The notes beneath the pieces were generated by a model. The model was not told the origin of the DNA and searched no databases. It saw only the letters and a program-made list of their open reading frames with translations. Shown here piece after piece: positions 43,640 to 52,012 of a stretch of 64,000 nt of DNA. Where the stretch lies: assembly GCA_038326725.1 (NCBI GenBank), contig JBBQKI010000005.1:19706-83705 (forward strand), written 5' to 3'. Origin of the DNA: JBBQKI01 sp038326725 (GTDB lineage: Bacteria > Bacteroidota > Bacteroidia > Flavobacteriales > Flavobacteriaceae). A program made the translations under genes and the position numbers. Each line of letters opens with the position of its first letter. Within the stretch, counting starts at the first letter, position 1.

Positions 43640-44806
43640 TTATTTTTCCTTTCTTGGAGGCAAGGAGTTATAGCCCAAAATAGTGGCTATACCATCTACT
43701 AGGTTCCATGAATTTACAGTTTGTTTTTTATCACCATTATAGTAAGGAATTGCTCCAAGGTTTGTCAGGGTTACGATGGTTAGCTTGTCATCTAATAATT
43801 TCAAGATTTCGGTACCAGATACCCCGCTGTGGCGTATTATTCTCTTATTGTCTACTAGCATCAGCCCCCAACCATATCCATAGTACAATGGGGTTCCGTC
43901 CTTGAACTGATTAGGGCTCCACATTAGTTTCTTGCTTTCATTTGTGAACAGCACATTGGAATCTAATGCCAGGCCCCACTTTAGCATATCTTCACCCGTT
44001 GAATAAATACCGTAGGATGCGGGTATCTCTATATCCCAAAACATTCTATTGTTTACCAATTCGTCATCGAGAAGTCCGTAATTTCTGGCTTCAAACTCCT
44101 TTACAGCAAATGGGTCTATAATATAGGTAGATTTCATGTCTAGGACATCAAATATTCTTTCTTTTAGAAAGTTATCATAGCTTCCGGTTAGCTGATCGAT
44201 TATTACCCCCAATAAAAAATAACCTGTATTGCTATAGTCAAAATTACTTCCAGGCTCAAAACTCAAGGTGTCCGACTTAATCATATTTAAACGAAAGTTT
44301 TTAGTGATATCACCCGTAAGGCCGGTCATTAAAATATCCTTTTTGTCACCTATGGGTTTTTGATATTCATTATTGCTATTTTGACCCGGTAGCCCAGAGG
44401 TATGGGTAAGTAAGTGGTGAATGGTAATTGCATCCCAAGCAGGAATGGACTCTGGAAGGTACTTATTGATAGGATCGCTGAAATTCAGTTTTCCATCTTG
44501 TTGCAAAAGCACTATGGCCGCAGCAGTAAACTGTTTTGTTACCGAGGCCAATAAAAAACGAGTTTCTTTTTGGACGATACCTTTATTCTGGATGTCTGCA
44601 TATCCAAATTTGCCTATGTGCATTTTATCGCCATAACTTATCGCATATACCATACCTGGTATTTTTTTTGCCTCCATTTGCGTTGTTACAAAACTGTCTA
44701 TGGATGTGATCTGTTCCTTGGTTAATTCTTGAATTTCCTGTGCCAATACAATAGGTGAGGCAAGAAGAAAGATGTAGAGCGTAATTAGATTGTGAAATGT
44801 TTTCAT
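43640..44806 (-). CDS. Exported serine hydrolase, class C beta-lactamase-like fold
   Basis: A 388-residue protein with a signal peptide (MKTFHNLITLYIFLLASPIVLAQ). The SxxK motif is S-V-T-K in FLLASVTKQFTAAAIVLLQQDG, the YxN motif is Y-S-N in FDYSNTGYFLLGVIIDQL, and HSGVSGTEIL stands in the KTG/HxG position. This is the serine hydrolase/D-aminopeptidase/EstB group; true beta-lactamase activity is not implied. The N-terminal half also shows HHLLTHTSGLPG, standard for the family. It has no co-directional neighbour; an IS110 remnant lies just upstream. Confidence 0.9.
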   Translation of the reverse strand: MKTFHNLITLYIFLLASPIVLAQEIQELTKEQITSIDSFVTTQMEAKKIPGMVYAISYGDKMHIGKFGYADIQNKGIVQKETRFLLASVTKQFTAAAIVLLQQDGKLNFSDPINKYLPESIPAWDAITIHHLLTHTSGLPGQNSNNEYQKPIGDKKDILMTGLTGDITKNFRLNMIKSDTLSFEPGSNFDYSNTGYFLLGVIIDQLTGSYDNFLKERIFDVLDMKSTYIIDPFAVKEFEARNYGLLDDELVNNRMFWDIEIPASYGIYSTGEDMLKWGLALDSNVLFTNESKKLMWSPNQFKDGTPLYYGYGWGLMLVDNKRIIRHSGVSGTEILKLLDDKLTIVTLTNLGAIPYYNGDKKQTVNSWNLVDGIATILGYNSLPPRKEK

Positions 44807-45129
44807 GATTTTTATTATTTGTTATCGGTTTGTCATAATGAAGCATAACTTTAGTGTATAGAGCGTGGTGGCGTCTAGCCACTATGATTTTATACACTTC
44901 TTAAGTTTGATTTTAATAAATCAGTTAACTTTAAGTATTAATCAGAAAGAACAAAAGAGCGGAGTAAGGTTACTATTTATGGTGAAGCTTTAAACTTCGG
45001 CAATCCCGAAGCATCGGGAATAATCCCCGCTCTTTTATTACTTATATCACGTTCAGTTCTGTGAGGCCTAGACCTCGTTTTCAAGTTGTTGTGACCCAAC
45101 TAGCTGGTTCTTTCATAAATTCAGTTCCT
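44807..45129 (+). other. Non-coding leader of an IS110-type remnant
   Basis: The 323-base gap between the serine-hydrolase start and the IS110-like reading frame has no gene. It contains the structured element at 44953-45036, then about 90 bases with the sequence GTGACCCAACTAGCTGG before the transposase ATG. In complete IS110 elements the left non-coding end encodes the bridge RNA; this stretch occupies the equivalent position. Confidence 0.5.
44953..45036 (+). ncRNA. Candidate structured RNA upstream of IS110 remnant
   Basis: A perfect 10-bp closing stem, AAAAGAGCGG (44953-44962) with CCGCTCTTTT (45027-45036), encloses three hairpins. They are AGTA/TACT (44963-44974), GAAG/CTTC with a seven-base loop, and a perfect TCCCGA-AGCA-TCGGGA hairpin (45004-45019). 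The whole is an 84-base multiloop ending in a short T-run. It begins 177 bases before the transposase ATG. IS110 elements encode a bridge RNA of this general position and size class; identity is inference. A terminator or attenuator is the alternative. Confidence 0.4.
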
Positions 45130-45228
45130 ATGAATAAATATAAGGAAACTTTTGGAGTTGACATCAGCAAGGATGTCTTTTTAGCCAGTGTTGCCAGCAG
45201 TACTTTATTTATAATAGTGGATTTTTAA
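45130..45228 (+). pseudogene. IS110-family transposase, N-terminal remnant
   Basis: The ATG at 45130 opens MNKYKETFGVDISKDVF, the conserved start of IS110-family DEDD transposases with the first catalytic aspartate in GVDISKDVF. After about 17 residues the similarity stops; the frame runs on for 15 unrelated codons to a TAA at 45226, crossing into the 3' end of the convergent DUF1232 gene (stop at 45205). At least 90% of the transposase is missing, so the element is dead. The break point lies between about 45181 and 45205. Confidence 0.8.
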
Positions 45229-45608
45229 AAAATTAAAAACAAGAAAAGCACATCCAAGCCAGGCTAAACAAATGAATAGTATTATCATCCAATTTAATTT
45301 CCATTTTCCAGGCTGTTGGTTTTTAATCATTTCCACCGCGTCTGACCAAACAGCTTTTGGGATTAATTTTATAGCAAAGGCAATTAACATTGGGACAATA
45401 TAATATCGTCAATCAATCCCAGAACGGGAATGAAGTCAGGTATCAAATCTATTGGGCTAAATAAGTATCCTAAAGTCAACCAAATAAGCAGCTTTGCTTT
45501 CATTGGTGTGCGTTGATCCTTATAAACAATCTGCAATACGCGAGCTTGTTGTTTTAATTTGGAAGCCCAAGATTTTATTTTGTTTAGCATCTTAATGATA
45601 TTGTTCAT
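45205..45608 (-). pseudogene. DUF1232 membrane protein gene, frameshifted
   Basis: Two overlapping frames make one protein. The first (45608 to 45384) reads MNNIIKMLNKIKSW...LGYLFSPIDLIPDFIPVLGLIDDIIL, the DUF1232 core. It then stops after three more codons. The second (45390 to 45205) resumes with MLIAFAIKLIPKAVWSD, the expected continuation, and ends in a membrane helix (WMIILFICLAWLGCAFLVFNFL). A single missing base near 45391 (TTGTCCCAATG) restores a protein of about 134 residues. It may be a real mutation or a sequencing error. The gene's end abuts the IS110 remnant. Confidence 0.75.
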
Positions 45609-45642
45609 GGATTAGGTTGCGCAATATTTGCGCATTGCTGGC

Positions 45643-45710
45643 AACTCCCCCACAAAACTTTCCCTACCTATTCCTCCAAAAGAAAGGGGTCAACAAGATA
45701 AAAACCAAAG
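45643..45710. repeat. Direct repeat A, copy of the trkH 3' end
   Basis: About 68 bases that align with 46808-46876 at roughly 85% identity, with small gaps. On the minus strand the last 15 codons read ALVFILLTPFFWRNR and a stop, matching the C-terminus of the TrkH protein encoded at 46830-48335. It lies just past the CheB stop and is not part of any complete gene. Confidence 0.8.
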
Positions 45711-45714
45711 CAAT

Positions 45715-46713
45715 TTACAAGGTGTTTTGAGTAGCGAATAAAATTTGTTTCATCTTGTCAACATGAAATTGTATATCTTCTCCTTTTTCCCGATAGCTTG
45801 CCGCCATTCTAGATAAACCTTTCTTATTGTTATCATCTTCCATTTTCTTTAAAAGATTACCGCGCTCCTCCATAATCCGCAAGGCTATCCATAAGGTAGA
45901 TTCCAATATTTCACCCTGTTTCACTACCAAATCTTTTTCAGAATACGAATGCCCAATATGGCAACGGTAACGGTCGGATTTTCCATTTTGTTTGGGGATG
46001 TCCCACAATCCGCCCCCACAATCGGGGCAGGCATAAATACTTTTCTCGCCGAGTTGTTTTACATGCTCATAATCCACTACTACTCGTTCAGCAATTTCAG
46101 ATTCTAGAATAACATCTTGTGGAGCAGCGATTTCCTCGGGGTTGGTTTGAGTTATTTCAAAAATTGTCTCCCCCATTTGATGGAGCAAAATGCAATGATC
46201 AACTTCCATGTTATTGAGAACCGATAGGGGCATGTCCGGATATTCCGCTTCGTTAGGGTCTTGCACCATGCAGATTCCGCCACTTCTTTTAATGGCTAAC
46301 ATGCCAGAAGTGCCGTCATCAAGCGAGCCTGTTAACACTACCCCAACAACCCTAGTGCTGTAAGCGGCAGCGGCGGAACGAAACAATACATCAATGGAAG
46401 GCCGCCAACGATTTTCTTCGGGGCCGCGGCCCAGAATAATTTTATTTTTTTTAACCAGTAAATGTTGATTGGGCGCGGCAACGTAAATATGCCCTTTTTT
46501 AATTTTAGCATCTTCAGTTGCTACTTCACATTTTAAAGAGGTATGTGGCTGAAGCCGATGCACCAAAAAATCGCTGATACTTGTACGGGATAAGTGCATC
46601 ACGATAAAAAAAGCGGCATCCATATTGTCTTTCAACTGCGAAACCAATTCAATAAGCGCATTCATACCGCCTGCGGAGGTGCCAACTACAATAATAAATT
46701 TTGGTGCTTTCAT
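45715..46713 (-). CDS. CheB-type methylesterase protein, stand-alone
   Basis: A 332-residue protein without the N-terminal receiver domain of classical CheB. The esterase triad is visible: Ser in VVGTSAGGMNAL, His in VMHLSRTS, Asp in VVLTGSLDDGTSGML. A zinc-ribbon-like C-terminal part follows (YACPDCGGGLWDI...YRCHIGHSYSEKDL), then a helical tail (ILESTLWIALRIMEERGNLLKKM). No chemotaxis or flagellar genes are nearby. Such proteins are known in Bacteroidetes beside or fused to CheR/PAS kinases; here it is isolated. It is flanked by imperfect copies of the trkH 3' end, suggesting it was inserted as a unit. Confidence 0.87.
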   Translation of the reverse strand: MKAPKFIIVVGTSAGGMNALIELVSQLKDNMDAAFFIVMHLSRTSISDFLVHRLQPHTSLKCEVATEDAKIKKGHIYVAAPNQHLLVKKNKIILGRGPEENRWRPSIDVLFRSAAAAYSTRVVGVVLTGSLDDGTSGMLAIKRSGGICMVQDPNEAEYPDMPLSVLNNMEVDHCILLHQMGETIFEITQTNPEEIAAPQDVILESEIAERVVVDYEHVKQLGEKSIYACPDCGGGLWDIPKQNGKSDRYRCHIGHSYSEKDLVVKQGEILESTLWIALRIMEERGNLLKKMEDDNNKKGLSRMAASYREKGEDIQFHVDKMKQILFATQNTL

Positions 46714-46807
46714 TTTTTAAATATTTTAATGTGAAGATACTAAACGCGGCCCAGACGGTTTCACATTAGCGGTGATCCGTCAAATGGAATACTACTCCCA
46801 AATATAC

Positions 46808-46876
46808 GTAACTCCCCCCTAAAACTTCCTTACCTATTCCTCCAAAAGAACGGGGTCAGCAAGATTAAAACGGTAA
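46808..46876. repeat. Direct repeat B, native trkH 3' end
   Basis: The trkH stop codon, its last 15 codons and about 22 bases downstream form the second copy of the repeat at 45643-45710. The two copies bracket the cheB gene, about 1.17 kb apart. Confidence 0.8.
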
Positions 46877-48335
46877 AGAGTTCCAGCCTACCAATGAGCA
46901 TCAAAAAAGCAGCCCACCATTTGGCGGCGCCGGGCAGGTGGCCAAAGTTATCCACCGGGCCTAAGCCCCCCAAGCCGGGGCCAATGTTCCCAAGGGCGGA
47001 AGCCGCCCCGCCAAGCGCGGTGCTAAAGTCTAGTCCCAGCCATGAGAAAACCAAAACCCCAAGAATAAAGGACAGCATATACAGAATGAAAAATCCCAAA
47101 ATATTCAATATAATTGGCGGCTGTACCGCTTTATCATTGTAGCGAACGGGCAGGATGGCGTGTGGGTGCAGCGCGCGCTTGAATTCCATCACCCCGTTTT
47201 TGATCATAATAAGGTGGCGCATTATTTTAACCCCCCCTGCAGTAGAACCCGCGCAAGCCCCAAGGAACATCATTCCAAAAAAGAAAATAGTTAAGAAGGG
47301 TGTCCATGTGGTATAGTCCGCAGTAATAAAGCCGGTGGTGGTAACGATGGTCACCACCTGAAAGAGCCCATGCCTGAAGGCACTCTCGAAATGCCCCCAA
47401 ACCATGGGTTGAGGTATGGTGGAATTTGTAAAATCTGCCTGAAAATAAATGATCAAGGTGACGATAATACTCAATCCTACAATTAATGAAGTGTACATTC
47501 GGAACTCCTCGTCCCGCCATATTTTCCTGAAGTTTAGTTTAAAGGCGAAATAGCTAAGCACAAAATTGGCCCCTGCTATAAACATAAAAATGATAACGAT
47601 ATATTGGATAATAGGTTGCCCGTTCCAATAAGCCAAGCTTGCATTTTTGGTGGAAAATCCACCTGTACTCATCGTGGCCATGGAATGATTAATGGCATCG
47701 TAAAAACCCATTCCGGCCATTTTAAGCAAAACTGTTTGAAGCAAGGTATAGCCCACATAAATGAGCCATAAACGTTTGGCAGTATCGGTGATCCTTGGGT
47801 GAAGCTTATCGGTGCTTGGCCCCGGGGCTTCCGCTGAAAATAACTGCATCCCCCCAATACCAAGTAGCGGCAAGATAGCTATCGCTAAAACGATAATCCC
47901 CATCCCCCCAATCCAGTGGGTCATGCTACGCCAAAAAAGGATACCCCGTGGCAGGCTTTCAATGTCTGTTAAAATGCTGGCCCCGGTGGTGGTGTAACCG
48001 CTCATGGTTTCAAAAAAGGCATCGGTAAAAGAAGGGATGGCGCCCGTAAAAAGATAGGGCATAGTACCAGCGAGCGACATAAAGATCCACCCAAAAGTAA
48101 CTATAAGGTAACCTTCTTTCTTCTGGACTTCTTTGCGATGGTTTTTGGTTAGGAACATCGCAATGCCCCCCAAAGCAGCTACGGATAATCCTGCGGAAAC
48201 TATTTCCACGAAAACCCCATCGGCATAGAACAAACTAACAAGGGACGAAAGCAGGATAAAACCTCCATTAACTGCCAGAAGCAGTCCCATGATGTGGAAA
48301 ATAATTTTAAAATTGAGTTTGGAAAACGAACTCAT
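46830..48335 (-). CDS. trkH: Trk-type potassium channel subunit TrkH
   Basis: A 501-residue polytopic membrane protein. Selectivity-filter-like loops are visible: DAFFETMSGYTTTGASIL, DAINHSMATMSTGGFSTK, FQVVTIVTTTGFITADY and AASALGNIGPGLGGLGPV, the four P-loops of the TrkH/KtrB superfamily. It conducts potassium into the cell under control of TrkA. The ATG overlaps the trkA stop by one base (TAATG). The C-terminus ILLTPFFWRNR is repeated beyond cheB. Confidence 0.94.
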   Translation of the reverse strand: MSSFSKLNFKIIFHIMGLLLAVNGGFILLSSLVSLFYADGVFVEIVSAGLSVAALGGIAMFLTKNHRKEVQKKEGYLIVTFGWIFMSLAGTMPYLFTGAIPSFTDAFFETMSGYTTTGASILTDIESLPRGILFWRSMTHWIGGMGIIVLAIAILPLLGIGGMQLFSAEAPGPSTDKLHPRITDTAKRLWLIYVGYTLLQTVLLKMAGMGFYDAINHSMATMSTGGFSTKNASLAYWNGQPIIQYIVIIFMFIAGANFVLSYFAFKLNFRKIWRDEEFRMYTSLIVGLSIIVTLIIYFQADFTNSTIPQPMVWGHFESAFRHGLFQVVTIVTTTGFITADYTTWTPFLTIFFFGMMFLGACAGSTAGGVKIMRHLIMIKNGVMEFKRALHPHAILPVRYNDKAVQPPIILNILGFFILYMLSFILGVLVFSWLGLDFSTALGGAASALGNIGPGLGGLGPVDNFGHLPGAAKWWAAFLMLIGRLELFTVLILLTPFFWRNR

Positions 48336-49684
48336 TACACAAAGAGTTTTTCAACCTTTTCGATGGCTTGTGGCAGACAACAGACTACTACGCGGTCGCC
48401 ACTTTTTATTTCAAAATCGCCCAAAGCAATAATGCCCTCGCCATTCCTGATAACGCCGCCAATAATTGCAGAAACCGGGAAATCTAGGTTTTTTATTGCC
48501 TTTTTGGTTATTTTGGAATCGGGCGTTACATTGAATTCCAACAGTTCCGCGTTCATGTTGTCCAACTTCGTCATAGCCACCACTTCACCCTTTCGGATGT
48601 AGCGGAAAATGTTATTAGCCGCAAGAAGTTTTTTGTTGATCAAGGTATCGATTCCGATGGAATGCGAGAGTTGAAAATAATCCATGTTTTCCACCAAAGC
48701 GATTGTTTTCTTTACCCCTTTCGATTTTGCAACGAGGCAAGACATAATGTTGGTTTCGCTATTGCCTGTAACCGAAATGAAAGCATCCATATCTTGGATA
48801 TTTTCTTCCTGTAGCAGTTCCACATTCCTGCCATCCCCATTTATCACAAGGCAGTCTGGTATTTCATCGGCTATTTCAAAAGCTTTTTCCTTGTCCTTCT
48901 CTATAAGTTTTACACGGAAACTTTCCTTGCATAGGTCTTTTGCGGTTTTATGACCAATCTTGCCTCCTCCCAAGATCATTACGTGTTTAATGTCCTGATG
49001 GATTTTTCCCGAAAGTTTATAAATCTGCTCCACCCCGATTTTTGTGGTAATAAAATATACTTGATCGCCTTCTTTAAATTGGGTATTCCCGCGTGGAATA
49101 ATGGTGTATTGGGTGCCGTAACGCTGAATGGCAATGGGAACAAATTTTAAGGTAGGATAAAATTTTCCAACTTCTTTCACGGTTTTGCCCACAAAGGGCG
49201 TGGTGCGCGGCAGGACCAAGCCAATCATCGTTAATGCCCCATTATCAAATTCATAGGTATCATTAAAGGCGCTTTGGTCGAGGAGCAATTCAATCTCATC
49301 GGCCGCCAAGGATTCTGGCGAAATCAGTTCATCAATACCGAATTTGGAAAAGCCCACAATGTCTTTTTGATCAATAAATTCGGTATTTGAAATTCGTGCG
49401 ATGGTTCGTTTTGCACCCATTTGTTTGGCCAATACACAAACGGTAATGTTGGTGGTTTCGCTGGAAGTAACCGCAATCACTAAATCGGTCCTATCAATTT
49501 TTGAATCTTTTAAAACAGAAATTGAAGTGGCATCTCCCCGCACCACACGGATGTCCAAATGAGTATCCGCATACGCCAGGGAATCCCGGTTTGTATCTAT
49601 AAGTGTAATATCCTGAGACTCGAAAGAGAGAAGTTTTGCTAAATGAAACCCTACTTCGCCGGCACCGGCAATAATAATTTTCAT
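48335..49684 (-). CDS. trkA: Trk potassium uptake regulator TrkA
   Basis: A 449-residue cytoplasmic regulator with two TrkA-N/TrkA-C units. The first Rossmann domain starts MKIIIAGAGEVGFHLAKLLSFE, the second HVMILGGGKIGHKTAKDLC near 230. TrkA-C regions (ALTMIGLVLPRTTPFVGKTV... and NAELLEFNVTPDSKITKKAI...) follow each. It binds NAD(H) or nucleotides and gates TrkH. A TATCTTTG -7 box lies 27-34 bases upstream of the ATG. Confidence 0.95.
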   Translation of the reverse strand: MKIIIAGAGEVGFHLAKLLSFESQDITLIDTNRDSLAYADTHLDIRVVRGDATSISVLKDSKIDRTDLVIAVTSSETTNITVCVLAKQMGAKRTIARISNTEFIDQKDIVGFSKFGIDELISPESLAADEIELLLDQSAFNDTYEFDNGALTMIGLVLPRTTPFVGKTVKEVGKFYPTLKFVPIAIQRYGTQYTIIPRGNTQFKEGDQVYFITTKIGVEQIYKLSGKIHQDIKHVMILGGGKIGHKTAKDLCKESFRVKLIEKDKEKAFEIADEIPDCLVINGDGRNVELLQEENIQDMDAFISVTGNSETNIMSCLVAKSKGVKKTIALVENMDYFQLSHSIGIDTLINKKLLAANNIFRYIRKGEVVAMTKLDNMNAELLEFNVTPDSKITKKAIKNLDFPVSAIIGGVIRNGEGIIALGDFEIKSGDRVVVCCLPQAIEKVEKLFV

Positions 49685-49710
49685 AAAATTTTTACCTAAG
49701 AAAAGTAGCG

Positions 49711-49718
49711 CAAAGATA
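49711..49718 (-). promoter_or_regulatory. -7 box of the trkA-trkH operon
   Basis: The minus strand reads TATCTTTG, matching TAnnTTTG, 27 bases before the trkA ATG. The -33 TTG is not at standard spacing. Confidence 0.45.
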
Positions 49719-49795
49719 TAGAATTTTAAACCAATAAAATTTGTATCAAAGGCGCATCAATTTTGAAAGTCGCCACTTAAAAAACAAAAAATATG

Positions 49796-49803
49796 TAGCT
49801 TTG
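49796..49803 (+). promoter_or_regulatory. -7 box of the ubiE-porT operon
   Basis: TAGCTTTG matches TAnnTTTG and ends 17 bases before the ubiE ATG. The region between trkA and ubiE thus holds two divergent -7 boxes. Confidence 0.5.
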
Positions 49804-49819
49804 CCCACTTAAATTTTTT

Positions 49820-50551
49820 ATGGAAAAGCAAACCACACCCTACAAAGATTCTTCCCTGAGCAAAAAAGAACAGGTAGAATCTATGTTCGATGCCATTTCT
49901 GGGAACTATGACGGCCTTAACCGGATCATTTCCTTGGGTCGGGATGTAGCTTGGCGCAAAAAGGCCATAAAACTGGTTTCCGAAAAATATCCCGATAGCA
50001 TCCTCGACATTGCAACGGGGACGGGAGATTTGGCAATACAATTCGCTGAAAAAACTAATGCCTCAAAAATAGTGGGGCTGGACCTTTCCGAAGGAATGCT
50101 TTCGGTGGCGCGGAAAAAGATTTTAGGAAGCCCACTTTCGGGTAAAATTGAATTTATAAAAGCAGATTCTGAAGCTTTGCCTTTTGCCGATAATTCTTTT
50201 GATGCCATCACCGTTTCTTTCGGCATCCGTAATTTTGAAAACCTGGAAAAAGGGCTTTCCGAAATACTTCGGGTTTTAAAAACAAACGGTATTTTCGTTA
50301 TCCTTGAGACTTCGGTGCCGGAAAAATTCCCTTTTAAACAGGGTTATTTTGTTTATTCAAAATATATTTTGCCCACAATTGGGAAATTATTCTCAAAAGA
50401 CAAAACGGCTTACGCTTATTTAAGTGAAAGTGCTTCCCTTTTCCCGTATGGAGAAAACCTCAACAATATTTTACTAAAAACAGGGTTTAAACAAGTGAAA
50501 AATTTGCCGCAGACTTTCGGCGTTGCAACCCTTTATACCGCTACAAAATAG
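49820..50551 (+). CDS. ubiE: Demethylmenaquinone methyltransferase
   Basis: A 243-residue SAM-dependent methyltransferase of the UbiE/MenG family that makes menaquinone. VESMFDAISGNYDGLNRIISLGRDVAWRKK is the conserved N-terminal block, ILDIATGTGDLAIQ (from residue 62) is the SAM-binding motif I, and AITVSFGIRNFENLEKGLSEILRVLK is the second signature. In an anaerobically capable or respiratory Bacteroidetes it acts in menaquinone synthesis, so menG is an equal name. The porT stop-start gap is two bases, so both are in one operon. Confidence 0.94.
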   Translation: MEKQTTPYKDSSLSKKEQVESMFDAISGNYDGLNRIISLGRDVAWRKKAIKLVSEKYPDSILDIATGTGDLAIQFAEKTNASKIVGLDLSEGMLSVARKKILGSPLSGKIEFIKADSEALPFADNSFDAITVSFGIRNFENLEKGLSEILRVLKTNGIFVILETSVPEKFPFKQGYFVYSKYILPTIGKLFSKDKTAYAYLSESASLFPYGENLNNILLKTGFKQVKNLPQTFGVATLYTATK

Positions 50552-50553
50552 CT

Positions 50554-51261
50554 ATGAAAAAAATATTTTTTGTATTGGCAGTTTTATTCCTTTCACAAAG
50601 CATGCAGGCTCAATGGTTCAGTAAGGAACGATTGACCAACCTTGAAACTTTTGATAATCGCTTTCTCACTTGGGGCTATTTTCTGGGCTTCAACAGTTAT
50701 GATTATAAATTTGAGTACGAAGAACAGTACGAGGATGACAATACCGATATATTGGTGGAACGCCAAGCCGGCTTTAACGTGGGGCTCATTGGCGATATGC
50801 GTGTTAACAAATATGTAAACCTTCGGTTGGAACCGGGTTTGTATTTTACCCAACGCAATTTGATTTTCCCGAATTTTGTTGAAGAAAGGGATTTTCTTAG
50901 GGAAGTTAAATCCACTTATATCCACGTACCGCTTTTGGTAAAGGTTTCAACCAAACGGTTGAACAATATAAAACCCTTCATAATCGGCGGGGTTTCCTCC
51001 TCTTTCAACCTTTCCAGCGCACAAGAAAACCCAGAGGACAATGAACAAGGGCAGTTCCGGCAAACTAAAAGGGTCAGTAATTATGAGCTGGGTTTCGGGA
51101 TTGATTTTTATTTATATTATTTCAAATTTACGCCTTCTATCCGTGGGGTTTTTGCGATGAGCGATGAACTGGTCCGCGACGATGACCCCAACAGCCCGTG
51201 GACGGGTAATATCGAAAAAATGTCTTCGCGTGGGGTGTTTATTAACTTTACCTTTCAGTAG
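50554..51261 (+). CDS. porT: PorT-family outer-membrane barrel (type IX secretion)
   Basis: A 235-residue exported beta-barrel protein. A signal peptide (MKKIFFVLAVLFLSQSMQAQ) is followed by FLTWGYFLGFNSYDYKFEY, NVGLIGDMRVNKYVNLRLEPGLYFTQRNL, YIHVPLLVKVSTKRLNNIKPFIIGGVSSSFN and YELGFGIDFYLYYFKFTPSIRG, the PorT/SprT pattern. PorT is required for type IX secretion in Porphyromonas and gliding Flavobacterium. The position immediately behind ubiE matches the order known from flavobacteria, which supports PorT over a generic PorT-like barrel. Confidence 0.85.
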   Translation: MKKIFFVLAVLFLSQSMQAQWFSKERLTNLETFDNRFLTWGYFLGFNSYDYKFEYEEQYEDDNTDILVERQAGFNVGLIGDMRVNKYVNLRLEPGLYFTQRNLIFPNFVEERDFLREVKSTYIHVPLLVKVSTKRLNNIKPFIIGGVSSSFNLSSAQENPEDNEQGQFRQTKRVSNYELGFGIDFYLYYFKFTPSIRGVFAMSDELVRDDDPNSPWTGNIEKMSSRGVFINFTFQ

Positions 51262-51976
51262 GCCTTTTAAATTCGCTCAACAAAATTGCAGTAGCGGTGG
51301 CCACGTTCAAGCTTTCCGTTTTTTGGAGTGCCCCAAAACGCGGAATGGTAATTCGGTGTGTGAGCAATTGTAGAACTTCTTCGGAAATTCCGTTGGCTTC
51401 ATTGCCCAAAACCAAAATGGCGCTTTCGGGCAGTTTTTCCCAATAAACGTTTTCTCCATCCAAACATGCCCCAAAAATTGGAAGTTTACTTTTTTTGAAA
51501 AAATCCAAGAGCGGGCCGTAATGTATGTTAACACGTGCCAACGAACCCATGCTTGCCTGTACCACTTTTGGGTTGTAGCAATCTGCCGTGTCCTGAGAAC
51601 AAAGGAGTTGGGAAACCCCAAACCAGTCGCAAAGGCGGATGATAGTCCCTAAATTTCCCGGATCGCGGATAGCGTCCAACGCAACAATCAATCTTTCGAA
51701 GTGGAAAGCGGGTCTAACCGGAATTTCAAAAACAGCCAATGAAGTGTTGGGCGATTTTAACGAACTCAATTTCTTCAGTTCGGCTTCAGTTACCTGAAAA
51801 TGATTTTCATCTCGGTTTTCAATTTTTTCGGAAGTAAAAAATAAATGAAGTTTTAACCCTGCTTCAATGAATTCTGAAATAACTTTGCCACCTTCGGCCA
51901 CAAAAAGCCCGGAGCTTTCCCGGTACTTTTTTTGCTGCAAGCCCGTTATTAATTTTGATTGACTTTTGCTGACCAA
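51248..51976 (-). CDS. TrmH/SpoU-family RNA 2'-O-methyltransferase
   Basis: A 242-residue SPOUT methyltransferase. N-terminal substrate-binding segment SKSQSKLITGLQQKKYRESSGLFVAEG, then the knotted domain with VALDAIRDPGNLGTIIRLCDWFG (motif 1), VLGNEANGISEEVLQL (motif 2) and ITIPRFGALQKTESLNVATATAILLSEF (motif 3). It methylates a ribose in rRNA or tRNA. The start codon is a TTG at 51976; no ATG precedes the conserved N-terminus. It is convergent with porT, overlapping by 14 bases, and divergent from tamL. Confidence 0.9.
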   Translation of the reverse strand: MVSKSQSKLITGLQQKKYRESSGLFVAEGGKVISEFIEAGLKLHLFFTSEKIENRDENHFQVTEAELKKLSSLKSPNTSLAVFEIPVRPAFHFERLIVALDAIRDPGNLGTIIRLCDWFGVSQLLCSQDTADCYNPKVVQASMGSLARVNIHYGPLLDFFKKSKLPIFGACLDGENVYWEKLPESAILVLGNEANGISEEVLQLLTHRITIPRFGALQKTESLNVATATAILLSEFKRPTER

Positions 51977-51981
51977 AATAT

Positions 51982-51989
51982 AGTATTTT
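51982..51989 (+). promoter_or_regulatory. Promoter for tamL
   Basis: TATTTTTG matches TAnnTTTG, and TTG at 51959-51961 lies 20 bases upstream, an acceptable -33 spacing. Transcription starting near 51996 leaves only start codons downstream of that point, which decides the TTG at 52013 for tamL. Confidence 0.5.
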
Positions 51990-52012
51990 TGAAATTGAAT
52001 AAACCACGCCCA

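Noticed and set aside
43640..44806. Antibiotic-resistance beta-lactamase
   Set aside because: The SxxK and YxN motifs are common to many esterases and peptidases of this fold; nothing in the sequence or neighbourhood singles out beta-lactam hydrolysis.
45130..45228. A functional small protein beginning like a transposase
   Set aside because: After 17 residues the similarity ends and the frame runs into the 3' end of a convergent gene; it is better explained as a truncated IS110 gene.
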